Of a stretch of DNA of 5,122 nucleotides, positions 1-4,655 are shown piece by piece (position 1 is the stretch's first letter; every line of letters starts with the position of its first letter). A program made the position numbers and the translations under genes. Source of the stretch: an uncultured Myxococcales bacterium. GTDB taxonomy: Bacteria; Myxococcota_A; UBA9042. A model generated the notes under the pieces. It had not been told where the DNA came from and searched no databases. It was given only the letters and a program-made list of their open reading frames with translations. The DNA is taken from contig CALGHC010000351.1 of the NCBI GenBank assembly GCA_937915965.1, positions 1 through 5,122 on the forward strand, written 5' to 3'.

Positions 1-1
1 C

Positions 2-688
2 AGCGCGAGCGCCGACCCTGCCACCGCCACCAAGGCGTCCCCGGCGAAGCGTGCGCCGCCCGTCGCGGCGAGCCCGCCGCCCGCGGCGCCGTCGGCCGTG
101 CAGATCGCCCAAGGTGTGCAGGCGTTCTACGAGAAGACCGCCGGCTTCCAGGCGGCCTTCACCCAGGTCGTGAAGAAGAAGGGCCTGAAGAAAGGCATCA
201 CGCGCAAGGGCATGGCGTGGCTGATGAAGGGCGGCAAGACCGCCACCGGCGAGGCGCGCAACGGCCGGATGCGATGGGACTATCCCAGCGAAGAGGTCTA
301 CTATTTCTCGGACGGAGACGTGCTGTGGTCCTACGAGCGCAGGGAGCGTCTCGCCATCCGTGTCCCTGTCACTCGCAGTCGGCTCTACCAGGCGACGACG
401 TATCTGGTAGGCGACGGCGCTCTCTCTAGCGACTTCGCCATGAAGGTCGTCGATTCGCCGCTGCCGTCGACGTGGGCCCTTGAGCTTGTCCCAAAGGACG
501 GCACCCAGGTGATGCGGTCGCTGACTCTCGTCGTCGATCGCGCCACTTTCGCCGTGCGTGGCTCGGTGCTCATCGACCCACTGGGTGACTCGACTACGCT
601 GCTCTTCGAGGGCGTTCAGCACGGCCCCATCGACGACAAGGTCTTTGAGTGGTCGCCGCCCAAAGGGGTTACGGTCAAGCGGTTGTAG
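2..688 (+). CDS. lolA: LolA-type outer membrane lipoprotein carrier protein, 5'-truncated by the window edge
   Basis: Periplasmic chaperone that accepts lipoproteins from the LolCDE exporter and carries them to the outer membrane. The frame is open from base 2, so a GTG at 98 is an internal valine codon and the true start plus signal peptide lie upstream. Visible residues 1-32 are a Pro/Ala/Ser/Lys-rich segment, probably a linker after the signal peptide. The LolA fold follows: FQAAFTQ (visible residues ~49-55), GRMRWDYP (~88-95), SDGDVLWSYE (~103-112), YLVGDGALSSDF (~134-145) and a C-terminal FEWSPPKGV. The order, spacing and conserved Arg/Trp/Asp-Gly residues match LolA; RMRW corresponds to the Arg-bearing strand of the hydrophobic cavity. 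The strand before it is unusually basic (KKKGLKKGITRKG). The ~196 residues from 98 on equal a usual mature LolA, so only the N-terminus is missing. An envelope gene follows on the same strand 117 bp downstream. The family call is firm; specificity relative to LolA paralogues is not known. Confidence 0.88.
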   Translation, partial: SASADPATATKASPAKRAPPVAASPPPAAPSAVQIAQGVQAFYEKTAGFQAAFTQVVKKKGLKKGITRKGMAWLMKGGKTATGEARNGRMRWDYPSEEVYYFSDGDVLWSYERRERLAIRVPVTRSRLYQATTYLVGDGALSSDFAMKVVDSPLPSTWALELVPKDGTQVMRSLTLVVDRATFAVRGSVLIDPLGDSTTLLFEGVQHGPIDDKVFEWSPPKGVTVKRL

Positions 689-710
689 CTCGGCGCGCGC
701 GACGCAGGAT

Positions 711-735
711 GGTCGCCCGCGGTCGCCCGCGGTCG
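711..735. repeat. 10-bp tandem direct repeat
   Basis: GGTCGCCCGC occurs twice back to back (711-720 and 721-730), followed by a partial third copy, GGTCG (731-735), that runs into GGTCGG. It lies 22 bp after the lolA stop. It may be slippage-prone simple sequence or part of a regulatory site; nothing in the window identifies a function. Confidence 0.6.
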
Positions 736-791
736 GTCGGATTGACCCCGGCGCCGCGACGGCACATCCTCTGCCCTCCGGTCCGACCGAC
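732..791. repeat. 10-bp perfect inverted repeat flanking the ompA-like gene's promoter region
   Basis: GTCGGTCGGA (732-741) is the exact reverse complement of TCCGACCGAC (782-791), with 40 bp between the arms. The arm centres are 50 bp apart, close to five helical turns. The right arm ends just before the Shine-Dalgarno-like GGTGAGG (792-798) of the next gene. It could be a pair of operator half-sites, or an RNA stem that affects translation of the downstream gene. No T-run follows, so it is not a standard intrinsic terminator for lolA. Confidence 0.5.
742..769 (+). promoter_or_regulatory. Weak sigma-70-type promoter candidate for the OmpA-family gene
   Basis: TTGACC (742-747) matches the -35 consensus in five of six positions. 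After a 16-bp spacer, CATCCT (764-769) matches the -10 consensus in only three of six. Transcription would begin near 776, about 30 bases before the GTG start. The candidate sits inside the 732-791 inverted repeat. Weak evidence; the gene could equally be read through from lolA. Confidence 0.25.
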
Positions 792-805
792 GGTGAGGCG
801 CTCTC

Positions 806-2707
806 GTGAACCGATGCAAGCCGCCCGGCCCCGCCCATCGCCCCTGCCGCACCCACGATCTGGTTGGGGCGCTGGTGGTGTGCGTCCTCGCCACGCTCGC
901 CGTGGCGCTCGTCCCCGCGCCGGCGGCGGCGGCCACGGCGGCCGACATCCCAGTGCAGTCCTACACCCCCCCGGCGGGAGCACGTGACGGCCTGATGGTG
1001 CCGTCGGCTCAGCCGCAGGGCGACGGAACCTGGGCGTTGCTCGCCTCGCTCCACTACGCCCGTCGACCGCTCGCCTTCGTCAACGATGACGGGGGTAGTA
1101 GCCGCGTTCAGACCGTCGTCGGCGACCTGTGGATGGTCGACATCGGCGGGAGCCTGGGCTGGCAGCAGTGGACCTTCGAAGCCGTCATGCCGACTGCCCT
1201 CGTCCTGCGCGGTGGTGGCCCGAATCTGGTGCAGATCGATCCGCCACGGGCACCGGCCTTCGGCGATCTGCGTTTGGGCGTGCGCCGCGGCCTGTGGCAG
1301 CGAGCGGTCGGCGATTGGCGATACGACGTCGCCGCCTCGGTCGGCTATCCCGTTCCGACCGCCGCGACGGGAAGCTGGCTGGGCAACGGCGGTAGCCGTG
1401 TCGACATCGACCTGCTTGGCTCGGTGAGTTGGGGCCCTTGGCTGGCCCACCTCGATCTCGGTGTACATCTGCGCAGCCGCCAGAGCCTGGTCGCCGACCA
1501 GGTCGACGCGGCGGGCCAACCAGTAGTCGGCCCGGACGGTCGGGTCGAAACGATCGACGTGCTCTCGGTTGGTTCGGAGCAGATCGCCCGCCTCGCCGTG
1601 GCCCGTTCGCTCCTCGACCAGCAGCTGTGGTTGCGCGTCGAGATGCAGGGCGCCTGGGGCTTGTCCGCCGATACCACCGCGGCGCAGGGGCTCTTTGACC
1701 TACTTGTCGGCGCGGACTGGCGCCTGACCGACGCTTGGCATCTCTTCGCCGCAGTCGGCGGCGCCGCGACGGGTGGCTACGGCTCTGCGCAGGCGCGCAC
1801 CCTCGCTGGCGTGCGTCTGCTGCCCGGGATGCTGCCGTCAGACCGGGACGGCGACCGGGTCGAAGACCGAGTCGACCGCTGCCCGGATCAGGCCGAGGAC
1901 GCCGACGGTTTCGAGGACGCCGATGGCTGCCCGGACCCGGACAACGACGGCGATGGGATCGCAGACAACGTCGACGGTTGCCCGAATATGGCCGAAGACA
2001 AAGACCAGTTCGAGGATTCGGATGGTTGCCCCGAGGCGGACAACGACGGCGACGGCATCATCGATGGGGCCGATGGTTGCCCCGTTGAAGCCGAAGACAA
2101 GGACGGTTTCGAGGACAGCGACGGTTGCCCTGACGCCGACAACGACGGCGACGGTCTGGCAGATGTCGACGACATGTGTCCGCTGGCGGCTGAGATTCTC
2201 AATGGCTTTGAAGATGGCGACGGCTGCCCCGACGTCGCTCCACAGCCAGAGGTGCGGATGGACGGCGCCGAGATCATCCTGCGCGAGAAGATCGTCTTCG
2301 TCGCGTACGCCGCAGAGCTCACCGCCGTCGGTCGCGCCCGCCTCGACCCCATGGTGCGTTTCTTGCGGGAACACCCGGAGATCGAACTCGTTCAGGTCAC
2401 TGGTCACACCGACAACAACGGCGCGACGGACGCGTTGATGGCGCTGTCAGCCGCGCGCGCCGAGGCCGTGCGCGACTTCGTCGTCCAAGCGGGGCCGTTT
2501 GAGGCCGCTCGCTTCACCGCGCGCGGCGCTGGCTCCACCGTCCCGCTGGCCAGCAACGAGACCCCTGCCGGTCGCTCGAGGAACCGCAGAATTTCCATTG
2601 AGATCTTGCGACAGAAGCTCGTGCCGGTGGTGCCCAAGCCGCAGCGGGTGCCAGCGCCCGTGAACGCGGGTCCCGAACCGCGGGTCGTGCGGCCGCCCGA
2701 CTTCTAG
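806..2707 (+). CDS. OmpA-family outer membrane protein with thrombospondin type 3 repeats
   Basis: A 633-residue outer-membrane protein that probably tethers the membrane to peptidoglycan. The start is a GTG; GGTGAGG at 792-798 is spaced 7 bases before it, and the signal peptide begins directly after a basic N-region. Residues ~19-43 are hydrophobic (LVGALVVCVLATLAVALV), with likely signal peptidase cleavage near ATA|AD (residues 45/46). Residues ~50-340 show alternating aromatic/hydrophobic strands and Gly-rich turns, as in a beta-barrel. Residues 346-477 are four 33-residue Asp-rich repeats of the DxDGDGxxDxxDxCP type, which bind calcium in thrombospondins. Residues ~485-605 form an OmpA_C domain: GHTDNNG (533-539), LSAARAEAV (547-555) and GRSRNRRISIEI near its end. 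Asp536 and Arg551 are 15 apart, as are the diaminopimelate-binding Asp and Arg of Acinetobacter OmpA. A Pro-rich tail ends the protein. The domain calls are firm; whether the barrel is a pore, and its exact role, is unknown. Confidence 0.92.
   Translation: MNRCKPPGPAHRPCRTHDLVGALVVCVLATLAVALVPAPAAAATAADIPVQSYTPPAGARDGLMVPSAQPQGDGTWALLASLHYARRPLAFVNDDGGSSRVQTVVGDLWMVDIGGSLGWQQWTFEAVMPTALVLRGGGPNLVQIDPPRAPAFGDLRLGVRRGLWQRAVGDWRYDVAASVGYPVPTAATGSWLGNGGSRVDIDLLGSVSWGPWLAHLDLGVHLRSRQSLVADQVDAAGQPVVGPDGRVETIDVLSVGSEQIARLAVARSLLDQQLWLRVEMQGAWGLSADTTAAQGLFDLLVGADWRLTDAWHLFAAVGGAATGGYGSAQARTLAGVRLLPGMLPSDRDGDRVEDRVDRCPDQAEDADGFEDADGCPDPDNDGDGIADNVDGCPNMAEDKDQFEDSDGCPEADNDGDGIIDGADGCPVEAEDKDGFEDSDGCPDADNDGDGLADVDDMCPLAAEILNGFEDGDGCPDVAPQPEVRMDGAEIILREKIVFVAYAAELTAVGRARLDPMVRFLREHPEIELVQVTGHTDNNGATDALMALSAARAEAVRDFVVQAGPFEAARFTARGAGSTVPLASNETPAGRSRNRRISIEILRQKLVPVVPKPQRVPAPVNAGPEPRVVRPPDF
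1841..2236 (+). repeat. Four in-frame 99-bp tandem units encoding thrombospondin type 3 repeats
   Basis: Four consecutive units of exactly 33 codons encode residues 346-477. Each has an Asp-rich loop, a first CP at unit positions 14-15, an acidic ED..GFED segment and a second CP at 30-31. The eight cysteines fall at residues 359, 375, 392, 408, 425, 441, 458 and 474. Units 2 and 3 are closest to each other (DNDGDGI...DGCP...AEDKD.FEDSDGCP). Unit 1 has Arg substitutions in the loop (DRDGDRVEDRVDRCP). Unit 4 has lost the acidic EDKD, reading EILNG instead. The module sits between barrel and OmpA_C domain, suggesting a calcium-stiffened periplasmic spacer. Confidence 0.9.
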
Positions 2708-2785
2708 GCCGGCCCCGCTCTCGCCAATCGACCCGCCAGGGATCGTCGTGCCGCTCGATCGCGGCGTGCTACAGGCGCCGGCCTG
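2706..2785. other. Convergent intergenic region with GC-rich inverted repeats; possible weak bidirectional terminator
   Basis: The 85 bp between the two convergent stop codons contain AGGCCGGC (2706-2713), which is the reverse complement of GCCGGCCT (2777-2784). There is also a local hairpin, CAGGC-GCCG-GCCTG (2772-2785), and a short GATCG...CGATC stem (2741-2760). Termination would be expected here for both transcripts. None of these stems is followed by a T-tract on either strand, so an intrinsic terminator is not demonstrated; Rho-dependent termination is an alternative. Confidence 0.3.
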
Positions 2786-2792
2786 GAGGGGC

Positions 2793-4349
2793 CTAGAGGG
2801 GGATGTTGCCGTGCTTCTTTGGCGGGTTGCGATCGCGCTTGGTCTGCAGCATGTCGAGGGCGGCGCAAACCCGCCGCCGGGTCGCCTCGGGCCGGATGAC
2901 CTCATCGACGTAGCCGAGCTCGGCGGCCTTGAAGGGGTTGGCAAATAGACGTCGATACTCGTCGGAGTAGGCCTTGCGGGCTGCCTCCGGGTCTTCTGCC
3001 GCCGCGAGCTCGTTGCGATAGACGATGTTGACGGCGCCGTCGGGGCCCATGACCGCGATCTCGGCAGTTGGCCAGGCCAGATTGACGTCTGAACGGATGT
3101 GTTTGGACGCCATCACGTCGTAGGCCCCACCGTAGGCCTTGCGGGTGATCACGGTCACTTTCGGCACCGTCGCCTCGGCGAACGCGTAGAGCAGCTTGGC
3201 GCCGTGGCGGATGATGCCGCCGTACTCCTGCGCCGTCCCCGGCAGGAAGCCTGGCACATCGACAAAGGTGATCAGCGGCACGTTGAAGCAGTCGCAGAAG
3301 CGCACGAAGCGTGCGGCCTTGACCGACGCGTTGATGTCGAGACAGCCGGCCAGGACCGCCGGCTGGTTGGCAACGATCCCGACCGGGCGACCGTCCATGC
3401 GGGCGAAGCCGCAGATGATGTTGCGCGCCCAGTCCTCATGGACCTGTAGAAAGTGGCCGTCATCGACGATCGCCTTGATGCCATCGACCATGTCGTATGG
3501 CTTGGCGGGGTCGGCGGGAACGAGCTCTGCCAGAGAAGCGTCGGCTCGGTCGGCTGGATCGGTGCACGCCTGGCGCGGTGGCGCGTCGATGTTGTTGGCC
3601 GGCAGGAACCCAAGCAGGGCCCGCACCACGGCCAGGGCGTGCTTCTCGTCGTCGCAGGCGAAATGGGCGACCCCAGACGTCGACGCGTGCCGATCTGCGC
3701 CGCCAAGGTCCTCGTGGCTGACGTCTTCGTGGGTGACCGTCTTGATGACATCGGGGCCGGTGATGAACATGAACGAGGTCTTCTTGACCATCACGACGAA
3801 GTCCGTGATCGCCGGGCTGTAGACCGCCCCTCCCGCACAAGGGCCCGCGATCACCGATATCTGTGGCACCACACCGGACGCGAGCGTGTTGCGCAAGAAG
3901 ATATCGGCGTAGCCAGCGAGGGACACGACGCCCTCTTGGATGCGGGCGCCGCCCGAGTCGTTCAGTCCGATAACCGGAGCTCCGACATTCATCGCCAGAT
4001 CCATGATCTTGCAGATTTTCTCGGCGAACGCGCCTGACAGGGACCCGCCAAAGACGGTGAAGTCCTGGGCGAAGACAAAGACCGTGCGACCGTCGACCTT
4101 GCCGTGGCCCGTGACGACGCCGTCACCTGGGATCTTCTTGGCCTCCATCCCAAAATCAGCGCATCGATGGGTCACCAGGCGGCCCACCTCGATGAAGGAA
4201 CCCGAGTCGAGAAAGAGGTCGACTCTCTCACGCGCAGTTAGCTTTCCGGCCGCGTGCTGCTTCGCCTGTCGGGCTACACCGCCGCCTTCGCGGGCTTGTC
4301 GGTCGAGCTCGTCGAGGCGATCGAGGACGGCTTCTTTGCGATCGGTCAT
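2793..4349 (-). CDS. pccB: Propionyl-CoA carboxylase beta (carboxyltransferase) subunit
   Basis: Transfers the carboxyl group from carboxybiotin to an acyl-CoA, most likely propionyl-CoA to (S)-methylmalonyl-CoA, in the cytoplasm. The 518-residue length is usual for the family. The ATG at 4349 is chosen over an in-frame GTG at 4391 because GGAG lies 8 bases before it and family homology begins there. Motifs in order: KLTARERVDLFLDSGSF (36-52), QDFTVFGGSLSG (95-106), DSGGARIQEG (131-140), the first oxyanion hole GPCAGGAVYSPA (169-180), GPDVIKTVTHEDV (198-210), FVDVPGFLPGTAQEYGG (362-378), the second oxyanion region YGGAYDVM (406-413) and the C-terminal KKHGNIPL. Asp411 appears to match the acyl-selecting Asp422 of Streptomyces PccB, favouring propionyl- over acetyl-CoA. 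The residue 362-413 stretch is nearly identical to mitochondrial PCCB from memory. No biotin carboxylase or biotin carrier is adjacent. Methylmalonyl-CoA decarboxylase alpha and transcarboxylase 12S are close relatives and remain less likely alternatives. Confidence 0.93.
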   Translation of the reverse strand: MTDRKEAVLDRLDELDRQAREGGGVARQAKQHAAGKLTARERVDLFLDSGSFIEVGRLVTHRCADFGMEAKKIPGDGVVTGHGKVDGRTVFVFAQDFTVFGGSLSGAFAEKICKIMDLAMNVGAPVIGLNDSGGARIQEGVVSLAGYADIFLRNTLASGVVPQISVIAGPCAGGAVYSPAITDFVVMVKKTSFMFITGPDVIKTVTHEDVSHEDLGGADRHASTSGVAHFACDDEKHALAVVRALLGFLPANNIDAPPRQACTDPADRADASLAELVPADPAKPYDMVDGIKAIVDDGHFLQVHEDWARNIICGFARMDGRPVGIVANQPAVLAGCLDINASVKAARFVRFCDCFNVPLITFVDVPGFLPGTAQEYGGIIRHGAKLLYAFAEATVPKVTVITRKAYGGAYDVMASKHIRSDVNLAWPTAEIAVMGPDGAVNIVYRNELAAAEDPEAARKAYSDEYRRLFANPFKAAELGYVDEVIRPEATRRRVCAALDMLQTKRDRNPPKKHGNIPL

Positions 4350-4357
4350 CACGGGTT

Positions 4358-4361
4358 CTCC
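4358..4361 (-). promoter_or_regulatory. Shine-Dalgarno site that fixes the pccB start
   Basis: The minus strand reads GGAG, then eight bases, then the ATG at 4349-4347. The alternative GTG at 4391 would add 14 Arg/Pro-rich residues and lacks a comparable site at proper spacing. Confidence 0.7.
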
Positions 4362-4444
4362 GGTCGGGGGGTGTCGGCTGCTGCGGCGCACGAGATATCA
4401 GCGGGGCCACACCGCGGCAAGAGGAAGGCGGGCCAGGACCGGCG

Positions 4445-4454
4445 GCAAATTTGC
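4445..4454. promoter_or_regulatory. Perfect 10-bp palindrome GCAAATTTGC upstream of pccB
   Basis: GCAAATTTGC is a perfect inverted repeat and a rare AT-rich patch in this GC-rich spacer. It lies about 95 bp before the pccB ATG, inside that gene's likely leader, and 10 bp upstream of the plus-strand -35 box. TTTGC/GCAAA half-sites are reminiscent of the TTTGCAAA motifs bound by ScfR-type short-chain acyl-CoA regulators such as PccR, but the half-sites here face the opposite way. It is a candidate operator only. Confidence 0.35.
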
Positions 4455-4464
4455 ACTGCGGCCC

Positions 4465-4492
4465 TTGACGCAATAACGCGGCGCGTTATTAT
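4465..4492 (+). promoter_or_regulatory. Sigma-70-type promoter for the coiled-coil gene
   Basis: TTGACG (4465-4470, five of six matches to consensus) and TATTAT (4487-4492, five of six) are separated by 16 bp. Transcription would start near 4499, giving a leader of about 157 bases before the ATG at 4656. The palindrome 4472-4490 fills the spacer and enters the -10 box, so a bound repressor would block polymerase. Confidence 0.7.
4472..4490. promoter_or_regulatory. Operator-like 19-bp palindrome 1
   Basis: AATAACGCGGCGCGTTATT has perfect 9-bp arms around a single central G at 4481. It lies between the -35 and -10 boxes of the plus-strand promoter and over the predicted start site (about 4481) of the minus-strand promoter. 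The length and symmetry fit a dimeric helix-turn-helix repressor such as a TetR-family protein. No regulator gene is visible in the window. Confidence 0.75.
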
Positions 4493-4515
4493 GGAGGCAT
4501 GACGCGGCGCGTCAA
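4488..4515 (-). promoter_or_regulatory. Sigma-70-type promoter for pccB, overlapping the divergent promoter
   Basis: On the minus strand TTGACG (4515-4510) is followed after 16 bp by CATAAT (4493-4488), five of six matches for each box. The start would be near 4481, leaving a leader of about 130 bases before the pccB ATG at 4349. Its -10 box shares five bases (4488-4492) with the -10 box of the plus-strand promoter, so polymerase could not occupy both promoters at once. Confidence 0.65.
4500..4514. promoter_or_regulatory. Operator-like 15-bp palindrome 2
   Basis: TGACGCGGCGCGTCA has perfect 7-bp arms around a central G at 4507. It shares the 11-bp core ACGCGGCGCGT with palindrome 1, whose centre is 26 bp away. 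It covers most of the -35 box and part of the spacer of the minus-strand promoter, and it also lies at the predicted start of the plus-strand transcript. This is the mirror arrangement of palindrome 1. Confidence 0.7.
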
Positions 4516-4520
4516 CGCAG

Positions 4521-4530
4521 CAACATGTTG
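4521..4530. repeat. Short palindrome CAACATGTTG in the leader
   Basis: A perfect 10-bp inverted repeat lies about 14 bp after the centre of palindrome 2. It has a different core from the two operator-like palindromes. It may be chance or an additional protein-binding site. Confidence 0.3.
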
Positions 4531-4565
4531 ATGTTTCACGAGTTCATTCGCCCAGCCGCCTCCTG

Positions 4566-4583
4566 ATTGGAGCCAATTGGAGC
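4566..4583. repeat. Direct repeat ATTGGAGC x2 with 10-bp period
   Basis: ATTGGAGC occurs at 4566-4573 and again at 4576-4583, one helical turn apart. The junction creates the palindrome CCAATTGG (4573-4580). It is in the leader of the coiled-coil gene. Function is unknown. Confidence 0.4.
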
Positions 4584-4595
4584 TTGGCGGCACCC

Positions 4596-4610
4596 GGCAG
4601 CACCGCTGCC
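4596..4610 (+). other. Hairpin in the leader of the coiled-coil gene
   Basis: GGCAGC (4596-4601), loop ACC, GCTGCC (4605-4610) form a six-base-pair, GC-rich stem in the predicted leader RNA, 45 bases before the ATG. No T-run follows, so it is not an obvious attenuator terminator; it may stabilise the mRNA or be incidental. Confidence 0.35.
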
Positions 4611-4644
4611 ACAGCAACCCCGGCCTTCAGCGCCGGATGAGCCG

Positions 4645-4649
4645 AGGAG
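4645..4649 (+). promoter_or_regulatory. Strong Shine-Dalgarno site for the coiled-coil gene
   Basis: AGGAG at 4645-4649, within GAGGAGA, is spaced six bases from the ATG at 4656. This near-ideal site identifies the start of a gene that has no stop inside the window. Confidence 0.8.
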
Positions 4650-4655
4650 ACGAAA

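Noticed and set aside
1841..2236. The regular 99-bp repeats could be mistaken for a CRISPR array or other repeat array.
   Set aside because: They are in frame, encode a known calcium-binding module, have no unique spacers between identical repeats and no cas genes nearby.
1838..2407. Long minus-strand ORFs of 189 and 154 codons and a 221-codon plus-strand ORF across the repeat region.
   Set aside because: The 99-bp in-frame tandem units keep alternative frames open periodically. The encoded sequences are low-complexity shadows of the thrombospondin repeats in the OmpA-family frame.
3453..4037. A 194-codon plus-strand ORF, and others near it, opposite pccB.
   Set aside because: pccB is an unmistakable full-length carboxyltransferase on the other strand; the opposite frames show no recognisable domain and reflect high-GC codon structure.
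4350..4391. Possible 14-residue N-terminal extension of pccB from a GTG at 4391.
   Set aside because: The extension is Arg/Pro-rich and outside family homology, and the GGAG site at 4358-4361 is placed for the ATG at 4349, not for the GTG.
4350..4655. Search for a tRNA, small RNA or riboswitch in the divergent intergenic region.
   Set aside because: I see no tRNA cloverleaf, no recognised riboswitch core and no stem followed by a T-run; the region is best explained by two leaders and their promoters.
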